NCBI RefSeq assembly: GCF_020091405.1
Contig: NZ_CP081903.1
Span: forward strand, 1-64,000
Origin: Bacteroides cellulosilyticus
Lineage (GTDB): Bacteria; Bacteroidota; Bacteroidia; Bacteroidales; Bacteroidaceae
Direction of reading: 5' to 3'
DNA: 64,000 nucleotides
A program made the position numbers and the translations under genes. This document shows positions 16,655 to 23,957 of the stretch, piece after piece. Each line of letters begins with the position of its first letter. The stretch's first letter is position 1. The notes below the pieces were generated by a model that made no database searches, had not been told where the DNA came from, and was given only the letters and a program-made list of their open reading frames with translations.

Positions 16655-17974
16655 TTATAATAGCATAGTTCCCTGCAATGCGGTTCCGTCTTCATTAAAA
16701 TCGCCTAAACGAACAGACACCACCTGATTATCCAATGTATTATTGTGGGGAACCTCCACCCGGATATAGTTAGCCGTGAAGCCATGCATCGGGGCTCCCG
16801 GCTTGGAGCGTTCCAGCAACACAGGCAAGGTTTGTCCGATATGACGGGCATAGAATGTATGCGTCTTTTCGTCCGAAAGCTCCAACAGGCGCTGACTCCG
16901 ACGGTGCTTTTCCTCGGGAGTTACCACATGGTCTATCTTTAATGCCTGCGTACCCGGACGTTCGGAGTAGCTGAACACATGAAGCTGGGTCACATCCAGG
17001 CTTTTGATAAATTCGTAGGCCTGCTCAAAGTATTCATCCGTTTCACCACGTGTGCCCACAATCACATCCACACCGATAAAGGCATCGGGCATCACTTCTT
17101 TCACTTTCCGCACTTTGGAAGCGAAAAGTTCCGTATCATATCGCCGGCGCATCAGCTTCAGCACTTCGTCACTACCGGACTGCAACGGAATATGGAAATG
17201 AGGCATGAAACTGCGGGAATGAGAAACAAATTCTATAATCTCATCAGTCAGCAAATTGGGCTCTATGGAGGAAATACGGTAACGTTCGATACCTTCCACC
17301 TCATCCAGCGCCTTCACCAGATCGAAGAAAGTTTCTCCGGTGGTTTTACCGAAATCCCCGATATTGACACCTGTCAGCACAATTTCCTTTCCTCCCTCAG
17401 CTGCTGCCTGGCGCGCTTGTTCCACCATGGATGCAATTGTTCCGTTGCGGCTCCGTCCGCGGGCAAAAGGAATGGTACAGTAGGAGCAGAAATAATCGCA
17501 ACCATCCTGTACTTTCAGGAAATAGCGGGTACGGTCGCCACGTGAGCACGACGGTGCAAACGAATGGATATCTTTCAGCGCCGAAGCATAAGCTTCTCCC
17601 GACTCATTCTTTTGCAGGTTGCCGAGATATTGAAGCAAGTCTTTTTTCTGTTCGGCACCAAGCACCACATCCACCCCCTCAATCTTTGCAACGGTTTCGG
17701 GTTTCAACTGGGCATAACATCCGGTCACAACCACGAAAGCCCCCGGATGCTGCTTCACCAGGCGATGGATAGCCTGGCGGCATTTCTTATCCGCCACTTC
17801 CGTCACCGAGCAAGTGTTCACCACACAGATGTCCGCTTTCTCTCCTTTACGTGCCGTACGCACACCTGCATCCCGCAAAATCTTACCGATAGTAGAAGTT
17901 TCCGAGAAGTTCAACTTACAACCTAATGTATAGTAAACCGCTGTCTTATCTTGAAATATATTGGTATCAATCAT
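16655..17974 (-). CDS. mtaB: tRNA ms2t6A37 methylthiotransferase MtaB
   Basis: MtaB is a radical-SAM enzyme that adds a methylthio group to t6A37 of tRNAs reading ANN codons. The product is 439 residues. The N-terminal MTTase domain carries the three cysteines of the auxiliary cluster (YTLGCKLN, VNTCSVTE, VTGCYAQ). The radical-SAM motif is CDYFCSYCTIPFARG near residue 150, and a C-terminal TRAM-like domain follows. A frame extension begins with GTG at 17989, but the ATG at 17974 (MIDTNIFQDKTAVYYTLGC) is closer to the family start. A -7 element on the minus strand at 18000-18007 supports this start. It is the first gene of the operon with the acyltransferase and glycosyltransferase. Confidence 0.95.
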   Translation of the reverse strand: MIDTNIFQDKTAVYYTLGCKLNFSETSTIGKILRDAGVRTARKGEKADICVVNTCSVTEVADKKCRQAIHRLVKQHPGAFVVVTGCYAQLKPETVAKIEGVDVVLGAEQKKDLLQYLGNLQKNESGEAYASALKDIHSFAPSCSRGDRTRYFLKVQDGCDYFCSYCTIPFARGRSRNGTIASMVEQARQAAAEGGKEIVLTGVNIGDFGKTTGETFFDLVKALDEVEGIERYRISSIEPNLLTDEIIEFVSHSRSFMPHFHIPLQSGSDEVLKLMRRRYDTELFASKVRKVKEVMPDAFIGVDVIVGTRGETDEYFEQAYEFIKSLDVTQLHVFSYSERPGTQALKIDHVVTPEEKHRRSQRLLELSDEKTHTFYARHIGQTLPVLLERSKPGAPMHGFTANYIRVEVPHNNTLDNQVVSVRLGDFNEDGTALQGTMLL

Positions 17975-17999
17975 ATCTATTCTAAACACATTTCTGCTA

Positions 18000-18007
18000 C
18001 AAAGTTA
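18000..18007 (-). promoter_or_regulatory. Bacteroides -7 element for mtaB
   Basis: TAACTTTG on the minus strand matches the consensus and would give a leader of about 20 nt. It is back to back with the element for the acyl-CoA ligase gene. Confidence 0.5.
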
Positions 18008-18029
18008 CATATAATTATTAGATTTTTCC

Positions 18030-18037
18030 TACTTTTG
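18030..18037 (+). promoter_or_regulatory. Bacteroides -7 element for the acyl-CoA ligase gene
   Basis: TACTTTTG then CAC matches the consensus 23 nt before the ATG at 18061. The -33 box is not obvious. Confidence 0.5.
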
Positions 18038-18060
18038 CACAAATCATCAATTTTCGTGCA

Positions 18061-19734
18061 ATGATACAAGAGAACTTTATCAAACTCTACGAGCAGAGTT
18101 TCCGTGAAAACTGGGACCTTCCTTGCTATACCGATTACGGTGAAGACGAGAGTTATTCCTATGGACAAGTGGCGCAAGAGATAGCTAAATTGCACTTGCT
18201 ATTCAAACATTGCAGTCTGCGCCGGGGCGACAAAATTGCTATTATCGGTAAGAACAATGCCCGTTGGTGCATCGCTTATATGGCCACCATCACTTACGGA
18301 GCTATCGTTGTTCCCATTCTTCAGGATTTTAATCCGAATGATGTACATCATATCGTCAACCACTCCGAGTCCGTTTTCCTCTTTACGAGCGATTCCATCT
18401 GGGAACATCTGGAAGAAGAACGCCTGACCGGATTGCGTGCCGTATTCTCCCTTTCCGATTTCCGTTGCCTGCATCAGCGCGACGGTGAAACAATCAATCG
18501 TTTCCTCAAACACCTGGATGAAGAAATGCACATAACTTATCCGAAAGGTTTCCACCGGGAAGACGTGCAGTATACCACTCTTTCCAATGATAAGGTAATG
18601 CTGCTGAACTATACCTCGGGCACCACCGGTTTTAGTAAGGGCGTGATGCTGACAGGAAACAATCTCGCAGGAAATGTCACTTTCGGTATCCGCACCGAAT
18701 TATTGAAAAAGGGAGATAAAGTACTCTCCTTCTTACCCTTGGCTCACGCCTACGGTTGCGCTTTCGACTTTCTTACGGCTACTGCCGTGGGTACTCACGT
18801 CACACTTTTGGGCAAAGTCCCCTCTCCAAAGATTCTGATGAAAGCCTTTGAAGAGGTAAAACCCAGCTTGATTATTACCGTGCCACTCGTTATCGAGAAA
18901 ATCTATAAGAATGTCATCCAGCCCATCATAAATAAAAAGACAATGAAATGGGCGCTCAGCATTCCTTTGCTCGACGGACAAATCTATGGGCAAATCCGGA
19001 AGAAACTGATAGATGCTTTGGGCGGACGTTTCAAAGAAGTCATTATCGGCGGTGCTGCCATGAACCCGGAAGTGGAAGAATTCTTCCATCGCATCAAGTT
19101 CCCGTTCACCATCGGCTATGGCATGACGGAGTGTGCGCCGTTAATCAGTTACGCTCCCTGGAACGAATTCATCCCGACTTCTTCCGGGCGAGTGCTCGAC
19201 ATCATGGAAGCCCGTATTTACAAAGAAAATCCGGAGGTAGAAATCGGTGAAATCCAGGTACGCGGAGAAAATGTGATGGCAGGTTATTATAAAAATCCGG
19301 AAGCCACTAAAGAAGTCTTCACCGAAGACGGCTGGCTACGTACCGGTGACTTGGGTAAACTGGATGAAAAAGGAAACCTTTATATTCGTGGCCGCAGTAA
19401 GACCATGATCCTGAGTTCCAGCGGACAAAACATCTTCCCCGAAGAAATCGAGGCACGGCTTAACAACCTGCCTTTCGTACTGGAAAGTCTTGTTATCGAA
19501 CGCAATAAAAAACTGGTAGCTTTAGTCTATGCAGATTACGAAGCTTTAGATTCCCTGGGACTGAACCAAGAGGAAAACCTCAAAACCATCATGAACGAGA
19601 ACTTGAAGAACTTGAATAGCAGTGTGGCCAGTTACGAGAAAGTCAGCCAGATTCAGCTCTATCCTACCGAGTTTGAGAAAACTCCTAAAAGGAGCATCAA
19701 ACGCTACTTATATAACAGTATTGCAGAAGATTAG
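18061..19734 (+). CDS. AMP-forming long-chain acyl-CoA ligase (FadD-like)
   Basis: The enzyme activates a fatty acid to acyl-AMP and then to acyl-CoA, or an acyl carrier thioester. The 557-residue product has the ANL superfamily motifs: YTSGTTGFSKGVML near residue 183, the adenine-binding GYGMTECAP near 354, TGDLGKLDEKG near 425 and YIRGRSKTMI near 441. The C-terminal lysine region is at TPKRSIKRYLY. There is no signal peptide, so it acts in the cytoplasm or at the inner membrane. It is transcribed divergently from mtaB. Bacteroides lack classical beta-oxidation, so recycling of lipid acyl chains or uptake of exogenous fatty acids is more likely; that is inference. Confidence 0.92.
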   Translation: MIQENFIKLYEQSFRENWDLPCYTDYGEDESYSYGQVAQEIAKLHLLFKHCSLRRGDKIAIIGKNNARWCIAYMATITYGAIVVPILQDFNPNDVHHIVNHSESVFLFTSDSIWEHLEEERLTGLRAVFSLSDFRCLHQRDGETINRFLKHLDEEMHITYPKGFHREDVQYTTLSNDKVMLLNYTSGTTGFSKGVMLTGNNLAGNVTFGIRTELLKKGDKVLSFLPLAHAYGCAFDFLTATAVGTHVTLLGKVPSPKILMKAFEEVKPSLIITVPLVIEKIYKNVIQPIINKKTMKWALSIPLLDGQIYGQIRKKLIDALGGRFKEVIIGGAAMNPEVEEFFHRIKFPFTIGYGMTECAPLISYAPWNEFIPTSSGRVLDIMEARIYKENPEVEIGEIQVRGENVMAGYYKNPEATKEVFTEDGWLRTGDLGKLDEKGNLYIRGRSKTMILSSSGQNIFPEEIEARLNNLPFVLESLVIERNKKLVALVYADYEALDSLGLNQEENLKTIMNENLKNLNSSVASYEKVSQIQLYPTEFEKTPKRSIKRYLYNSIAED

Positions 19735-19833
19735 TATGTTATTAAACATACAAAAAGTAGTCAAAAGGGGCTAACCTCCAAAAAAAACATAAAAAAAGTT
19801 GGGATTTGGAGAACAACATATCGAAAAAGTACA

Positions 19834-19841
19834 TACCTTTG
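19834..19841 (+). promoter_or_regulatory. Bacteroides -7 element for the Ala-rich lipoprotein
   Basis: TACCTTTG then CAACG matches the consensus, giving a leader of about 45 nt. A TTTG lies 25 nt upstream, farther than usual. Confidence 0.5.
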
Positions 19842-19893
19842 CAACGTTTTAATAAAGCAATTGATTGTATTACGTTTTTAAAAAGCAAAGAAA

Positions 19894-20106
19894 ATGAAAA
19901 AATTAGTTTTGATGGCTGTAGCTATCGTAGCAGTATCTTTCGCATCTTGTGGTAACAAACAAGCTGCCGCTGAAAAAGCAGCAGCAGATTCTATCCGTAT
20001 TGCTGATTCAATCGCAGCAGTAGAAGAAGCAGCAGCCGCAGCAGCTGAGGCAGCCGCAGCAGCTGATACTGTAGCAGTAGATAGCGCAGCAGTTGTAGCT
20101 GAATAA
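19894..20106 (+). CDS. Small alanine-rich lipoprotein
   Basis: The 70-residue product has a lipoprotein signal (VAIVAVSFASCGNK, lipid-modified Cys near residue 19). The mature part is mostly Ala with Asp, Glu, Ser and Val (EKAAADSIRIADSIAAVEEA, then alanine runs). This is compatible with an extended or helical, low-complexity, acidic peptide on the membrane. There is no enzymatic domain. It has its own promoter element and a strong terminator, so it is a single-gene unit. It could be an abundant structural lipoprotein, but nothing in the sequence proves this. The GCAGCA-type codon runs could be prone to length change. Confidence 0.8.
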   Translation: MKKLVLMAVAIVAVSFASCGNKQAAAEKAAADSIRIADSIAAVEEAAAAAAEAAAAADTVAVDSAAVVAE

Positions 20107-20133
20107 TTTCAGAACAACTCACTGAGAGAATTG

Positions 20134-20171
20134 AAAGTCTGACGTGCAAAAAAGCACGAACAGACTTTTTT
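20134..20171 (+). terminator. Intrinsic terminator of the Ala-rich lipoprotein gene
   Basis: AAAGTCTG (20134-20141) pairs with CAGACTTT (20161-20168), with an inner CGTGC/GCACG stem, followed by a run of T. Confidence 0.85.
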
Positions 20172-20245
20172 TATGCCCTTTTGTTTCCTTAGCCCTACAA
20201 CATTATTTCTTATACTTCTTTTCTTTTTTTGTTTCAAATAATGCC

Positions 20246-20253
20246 TATCTTTG
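20246..20253 (+). promoter_or_regulatory. Bacteroides -7 element for the paralogous membrane-protein pair
   Basis: TATCTTTG then CC matches the consensus 26 nt before the ATG at 20279, with a T-rich -33 region. It shows that the longer frame starting at 20144, inside the preceding terminator, is not the real start. Confidence 0.5.
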
Positions 20254-20278
20254 CCTTAAAACACTAAATAATAATATT

Positions 20279-21022
20279 ATGAAAATAAAACTGTCAGACA
20301 AACTAAAGTACATAGCCAAAGAATATAAGTTAGGTGATTTCGTCCGCAATCTCATCGCCGTAGTATTAGGCATCATTATCACCTTTGTTGGAAGTGACTG
20401 GATTTCAGAACGAAATACTCAGAAAGAAGTTGAGAAGTCTATACAGTTGGTTAAAAGCGAACTAATTCTAAACAGAGAAACATTGAAGGAGATGGGAAGC
20501 AGAGTAGTATTCGAACAAAATGCCGCACGATATCTGTTTGAATATAAAAACAAGAAGGATGAAATCTCTCAGGACTCTGTGAAACAATATTTACCTGTTA
20601 TTTTTCAATGGAGTAAGTACACATTCATCAATGATGCCATGGAAATGCTCAAAACATCTTCACTCATCCAAAAGATCAAGAATAAGGAACTTTCCCTGCA
20701 AATTATAAAAGCATACGGAACAATCAAAACCGCAGAATCCTCTTTCGAAATGTATAAGGAGTACAAAAAACAGGCACAAGATGAATTCAATGCCAATCCC
20801 CAAGTAGCCGCTTGCTTTTACAACCAAATAAAAAAAAGAGAAAAAGTTGAATACTCTGAAGAAAATGACCTGTCGGAAGAACTTTACCTGGTACTCACTT
20901 TACCAGAAGGCTTAGGTCTACTTCAGACCATGCCCAATATCCTTAATCCCAAAACTCATTTTTTTGCCAGTATAGAAGAACTTGATGAAACCATTGCAGC
21001 AATTGACAAGGAGTATAAGTAA
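20279..21022 (+). CDS. Single-pass membrane protein, paralogue A
   Basis: Function is unknown. The 247-residue product has a short basic N-terminus, one membrane helix at about residues 24-41 (NLIAVVLGIIITFVGSDW), and a long helical, charged C-terminal part likely to be periplasmic. The layout of a short N-terminus, a VLGIIITF helix, then W and a coiled region resembles DUF6090-type proteins of Bacteroidota, but I cannot confirm that. The next gene, 23 nt downstream, is a paralogue with the same architecture. The start at 20279 is chosen because a promoter element lies just upstream. Confidence 0.75.
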   Translation: MKIKLSDKLKYIAKEYKLGDFVRNLIAVVLGIIITFVGSDWISERNTQKEVEKSIQLVKSELILNRETLKEMGSRVVFEQNAARYLFEYKNKKDEISQDSVKQYLPVIFQWSKYTFINDAMEMLKTSSLIQKIKNKELSLQIIKAYGTIKTAESSFEMYKEYKKQAQDEFNANPQVAACFYNQIKKREKVEYSEENDLSEELYLVLTLPEGLGLLQTMPNILNPKTHFFASIEELDETIAAIDKEYK

Positions 21023-21045
21023 TCCTACACAAATTAAAGGAACAA

Positions 21046-21765
21046 ATGAAAAAGAAATTAAAAGAGATTATCACATCCCCTACCACAACAAGACGGTTAG
21101 GAGATTTTATCTGTAATTTTACAGCAGTAGTATTAGGCATCATTATCACTTTCTGGAGTAGCGATTGGATTGAAGAACGCAAACAACAGAATGAAGTTAA
21201 AAAAGCACTGTCACTGGTGAAAAATGAAATGATGATAAACCGAGAATATATAGAGGAAATGATGAAACAAGAGATATTTGAAAAACAAGGCACTCAGTAT
21301 TTACTTCAATATATGGATTGTATAGAGAAAGCTTCGCCCGATTCTCTGGAAAAATATGACAACTTTGCCTTACTATCAAGAGACTACATCTATATAAACG
21401 ATGCCATGGAAATGCTCAAATCATCTGCCCTTCTACAAAGTATTGATAATAAAGAAATAGCCACCCAACTTATAAAAACTTATACGGCTATAGAGAGGGC
21501 TTACAAAACAGCTACATCCTATGAAAACAACAAAATGAACAGAGGAGAAAAGCTACTGGATAATAATGAAATACAAGTATTTCTAATAGAAAACAGAGAG
21601 AAGAATTCCTGGATGGAAACATGGAAATTCTTATTCAAATATCCGGAAGGAACTACCTTGATAAAGAGCATTTATGATACCCACTCGAATCCTGCCCAAA
21701 TATACGGTCAATATTTACAAGCCATTGATGAAGCAGTAGCTGCCATTGAGAAAGAATATGAGTAA
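21046..21765 (+). CDS. Single-pass membrane protein, paralogue B
   Basis: The 239-residue product is the tandem paralogue of the preceding gene. The two share GDF at the N-terminus, the helix AVVLGIIITF, then SDWI, ER and EVKK-type blocks, and INDAMEMLK further in. They end alike (AIDEAVAAIEKEYE here, ELDETIAAIDKEYK in A). Elsewhere they are clearly diverged, so the duplication is old. The pair may form a hetero-oligomer at the membrane; this is inference from gene order alone. A shared bidirectional terminator separates it from rplI. Confidence 0.75.
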   Translation: MKKKLKEIITSPTTTRRLGDFICNFTAVVLGIIITFWSSDWIEERKQQNEVKKALSLVKNEMMINREYIEEMMKQEIFEKQGTQYLLQYMDCIEKASPDSLEKYDNFALLSRDYIYINDAMEMLKSSALLQSIDNKEIATQLIKTYTAIERAYKTATSYENNKMNRGEKLLDNNEIQVFLIENREKNSWMETWKFLFKYPEGTTLIKSIYDTHSNPAQIYGQYLQAIDEAVAAIEKEYE

Positions 21766-21772
21766 GTAAAAC

Positions 21773-21809
21773 AAAAAAGCCCGGCTCCTCTCGGAAACCG
21801 GACTTTTTC
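21773..21809. terminator. Bidirectional terminator between the membrane-protein pair and rplI
   Basis: AAAAAAGCCCGG pairs with CCGGACTTTTT around a loop of about 13 nt. A and T runs at both ends suit both convergent transcripts. Confidence 0.85.
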
Positions 21810-21827
21810 TATATATGAAGTATTCAA

Positions 21828-22277
21828 TTATGCTTCTTCAGCAACAACTTCGAAAGGAATCTCTACAGAAACTTCCTTGTGCAGCTTAACGATAGCTTTG
21901 TACTGGCCAACTTCTTTCACAGCGTCTTTTACAACGATGATCTTACGGTCAATTTCATGACCTAACTTAGCCAATTCATCTGCAATCTGGATGTTACCAA
22001 CAGAACCGAAGATAGTACCGGTTGAGCTAACTTTAGTAGCGATCTTCAAAGATACGCCTTCCAATTTAGCTGCCAATGCTTCAGCATCCTTCTTGATTTT
22101 TTCCAATTTGTGAGCACGTTGCTTCAAATCTTCAGCCAACATTTTCTTTGCAGCAGGAGAAGCAATCACAGCTTTACCTGTCGGGATGAGGTAGTTACGA
22201 CCATAACCAGACTTAACAGTTACGATGTCGTTCTTATAACCCAAGTTTACAATGTCTTCTTTCAATATAATTTCCAT
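21828..22277 (-). CDS. rplI: 50S ribosomal protein L9
   Basis: L9 binds 23S rRNA at the base of the L1 stalk and helps maintain reading-frame fidelity. The 149-residue product has the bacterial L9 length. The N-terminal domain has [19 protein letters not shown] and the [13 protein letters not shown] rRNA-binding segment. A long connecting helix and the C-terminal domain follow. It is the third gene of the rpsF-rpsR-rplI operon, 15 nt after rpsR, with a strong Shine-Dalgarno sequence. Confidence 0.98.
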   Translation of the reverse strand: MEIILKEDIVNLGYKNDIVTVKSGYGRNYLIPTGKAVIASPAAKKMLAEDLKQRAHKLEKIKKDAEALAAKLEGVSLKIATKVSSTGTIFGSVGNIQIADELAKLGHEIDRKIIVVKDAVKEVGQYKAIVKLHKEVSVEIPFEVVAEEA

Positions 22278-22282
22278 ACTTT

Positions 22283-22291
22283 CCTCCTCCT
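22283..22291 (-). promoter_or_regulatory. Strong Shine-Dalgarno sequence for rplI
   Basis: AGGAGGAGG on the minus strand lies 5 nt before the rplI ATG. Such a strong site is unusual here, since most genes in this window lack one. Confidence 0.75.
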
Positions 22292-22292
22292 A

Positions 22293-22562
22293 TTATTTCA
22301 TCATGTCAGTTACATAAGGCAGCAATGCCAAGTGACGGGCTCTCTTTACAGCTTGAGCTACACGACGTTGGAACTTCAAAGAAGTACCGGTGATGCGACG
22401 CGGAAGGATCTTACCTTGCTCATTCAAGAATTTCTTCAAGAATTCAGGATCCTTATAGTCGATATACTTAATACCACTCTTTTTGAAACGGCAGTATTTT
22501 TTCTTCTTAACGTCCACTGACGGCGGAGTTAAATATCTGATTTCTGATTGAACTTGTGCCAT
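22293..22562 (-). CDS. rpsR: 30S ribosomal protein S18
   Basis: S18 binds the 30S platform together with S6. The 89-residue product carries the conserved [17 protein letters not shown] and the [29 protein letters not shown] region of S18 (quoted in part). It lies 2 nt after rpsF on the same strand, in the standard operon order. A GGAGG site precedes it. Confidence 0.98.
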   Translation of the reverse strand: MAQVQSEIRYLTPPSVDVKKKKYCRFKKSGIKYIDYKDPEFLKKFLNEQGKILPRRITGTSLKFQRRVAQAVKRARHLALLPYVTDMMK

Positions 22563-22564
22563 GA

Positions 22565-22909
22565 TTAATCCTCCTTTTTAGTTGATTTAACACTTCTTCT
22601 CTTCGCAGCGTATTCAGCAGCGTACTTGTCTTGCTTGAAAGTCAAGAAACGAATAACGCGCTCATCACGACGGAAGTTAAGCTCTAACTTGTCAATTACA
22701 GTAGGGTCTGCATTGAACTCAATCAGCTGATAGAAACCAGTTGACTTCTTCTGGATAGGATATGCCAGTTTTTTCAGTCCCCAGTTTTCCTCATTTACGA
22801 TCTCAGCACCTTCAGCAGTAAGGATGCCTTTGAATTTTTCTACCGCTTCCTTCATCTGAACATCAGACAAAACGGGAGTTAAAATGAAAACGGTTTCGTA
22901 TTGATTCAT
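22565..22909 (-). CDS. rpsF: 30S ribosomal protein S6
   Basis: S6 partners S18 on the 30S platform. The 114-residue product starts with [16 protein letters not shown]. It has the [18 protein letters not shown] strand region and ends with a charged tail. It is the first gene of the operon and is transcribed divergently from the marR gene. In many bacteria the S6-S18 complex represses its own leader; the leader here is about 40 nt, and I could not identify that motif. Confidence 0.98.
   Translation of the reverse strand: MNQYETVFILTPVLSDVQMKEAVEKFKGILTAEGAEIVNEENWGLKKLAYPIQKKSTGFYQLIEFNADPTVIDKLELNFRRDERVIRFLTFKQDKYAAEYAAKRRSVKSTKKED
22570..22577 (-). promoter_or_regulatory. Shine-Dalgarno sequence for rpsR
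   Basis: AAAGGAGG on the minus strand lies 7 nt before the rpsR ATG and overlaps the last codons of rpsF. Confidence 0.7.
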
Positions 22910-22955
22910 ACTTGTTTAATTAATGAATTAATAATTCGTTTAAAAATTTGCGGTG

Positions 22956-22986
22956 CAAAGGTAGGGATTTTATTTTGATCTACAAA
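22956..22986 (-). promoter_or_regulatory. Promoter of the rpsF-rpsR-rplI operon
   Basis: On the minus strand TTTG (22983-22986), a 19-nt spacer and TACCTTTG (22956-22963) match the Bacteroides consensus exactly, as expected for a strong ribosomal promoter. Confidence 0.85.
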
Positions 22987-23036
22987 CATTTAATGTTTTT
23001 TTGTGCCCGAAGGTAGGATTTATCATAGAAGTGACT

Positions 23037-23044
23037 TACCTTTG
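23037..23044 (+). promoter_or_regulatory. Bacteroides -7 element for the marR gene
   Basis: TACCTTTG then CAAAG matches the consensus 25 nt before the ATG at 23069 and lies downstream of an earlier frame start at 23003. It therefore supports the shorter protein. Confidence 0.5.
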
Positions 23045-23068
23045 CAAAGTTGTTTAAACAATAATTTC

Positions 23069-23515
23069 ATGATCGAGCAATTTAACTTTGACATCCGGCT
23101 GATTTTTGCCATCCTGAACGGTAAAGTTTCCGCCGCAATCAACCGAAAACTGTCCCGCAACTTCCGCCAGAACGGTTTGGAGATTACTCCGGAACAGTGG
23201 ACTGTCCTCATCTTTTTGTGGGAAAAAGACGGAGTGACGCAACAAGAGTTGTGTAATGCAACTTTTAAGGACAAGCCCAGTATGACGCGCCTGATTGATA
23301 ACATGGAACGTCAACATCTGGTAGTCCGTATCTCGGATAAAAAAGACCGCCGCACCAATCTTATCCACCTCACCAAAGATGGAAAAGAACTGGAAGAACG
23401 CGCACGGGTAATCGCTAACCAAACTTTGAAAGAGGCATTACACGGTATCACCGTAGAAGAGCTGAGCATAAGCCAGGAAGTATTAAGAAAAATATTTTTC
23501 AATACGAAAGACTGA
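23069..23515 (+). CDS. MarR-family transcriptional regulator
   Basis: This is a winged-helix DNA-binding protein, normally a dimer that represses genes for stress, efflux or catabolism until a small ligand binds. The product is 148 residues. It has ITPEQWTVLIFLWEKDGVTQ (helices 2-3) and the recognition segment DKPSMTRLIDNMERQHLV. The wing is RISDKKDRRTNLIHLT, and a C-terminal dimerization helix follows. An upstream frame start at 23003 lies before the promoter element, so I use the ATG at 23069. No obvious target gene is adjacent. It is divergent from rpsF and ends at a long inverted repeat. Confidence 0.9.
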   Translation: MIEQFNFDIRLIFAILNGKVSAAINRKLSRNFRQNGLEITPEQWTVLIFLWEKDGVTQQELCNATFKDKPSMTRLIDNMERQHLVVRISDKKDRRTNLIHLTKDGKELEERARVIANQTLKEALHGITVEELSISQEVLRKIFFNTKD

Positions 23516-23525
23516 AATAAATGAA

Positions 23526-23604
23526 GAATGAAGAATGAGGAATGAAGAGGCTCAGGCAAAAGATGTGGTATCCAGCCTCATTTTTCATTCCTCATTCTTC
23601 ATTC
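23526..23604. repeat. 21-bp perfect inverted repeat after marR
   Basis: GAATGAAGAATGAGGAATGA plus A (23526-23546) pairs perfectly with 23584-23604. An inner GAGGCT/AGCCTC stem (23547-23552 with 23574-23579) extends it. The left arm itself is built from GAATGA units. It probably acts as a terminator, with TTTATT beyond, but it is far longer than required. Confidence 0.85.
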
Positions 23605-23705
23605 TTTATTAAAATATGGTTTTTTTTGCAAAAATAATTTCGCTTGTTAAAGAATTATGCTTTTCTTTGTGACAAGAATATAATAATCTATTAAAATACA
23701 CACAC

Positions 23706-23882
23706 ATGAAAGGTTTATTAAAAAATCTGGGCTTGATATTAGTCTTGGTGGGAGCTGTAATCTTGGTTGCATGTTCCTTTACCGGTAATGTAAACAACAA
23801 TACCATTTTAGGAACATCAGCTGTCCTGTTGGTATTGGGATTGGTTACATACATTGTCATCAATAAGAAATTGGCAGACTAA
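23706..23882 (+). CDS. Small two-helix membrane protein (58 aa)
   Basis: Bases 23706-23882 encode 58 residues starting MKGLLKNLGLILVLVGAVIL. There are two hydrophobic helices, about residues 8-25 and 34-52, separated by a polar turn with SFTGNVNNN. The C-terminus is short and basic (INKKLAD). Function is unknown. The regular GLxLxLxG pattern, the intact codon structure and the strong terminator right after the stop support a real gene. It is short enough to be missed by length-limited gene calling. It could be an envelope-stress or regulatory small protein, but that is a guess. Confidence 0.75.
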   Translation: MKGLLKNLGLILVLVGAVILVACSFTGNVNNNTILGTSAVLLVLGLVTYIVINKKLAD

Positions 23883-23898
23883 TCGTCAGAAAAAGAAT

Positions 23899-23936
23899 AA
23901 AAAAGGCGGTTGCTTTGATAGCGACCGCCTTTTTTA
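23899..23936. terminator. Bidirectional terminator between the small membrane protein and rprY
   Basis: AAAAAGGCGGTtGC pairs with GCgACCGCCTTTTT around a short loop, with A and T runs on both sides. Confidence 0.88.
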
Positions 23937-23957
23937 TTCTTATGCAAGGAGTCTATA

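Noticed and set aside
15783..16727. 314-codon open frame on the plus strand opposite the acyltransferase gene
   Set aside because: It is antisense to well-supported genes and its translation has no domain or signal features.
20144..20278. Longer N-terminus for membrane paralogue A
   Set aside because: This stretch starts inside the preceding terminator and contains the promoter element, so the ATG at 20279 is preferred.
23003..23068. Upstream start of the MarR gene
   Set aside because: It lies upstream of the -7 element at 23037 and adds residues not typical of the family.
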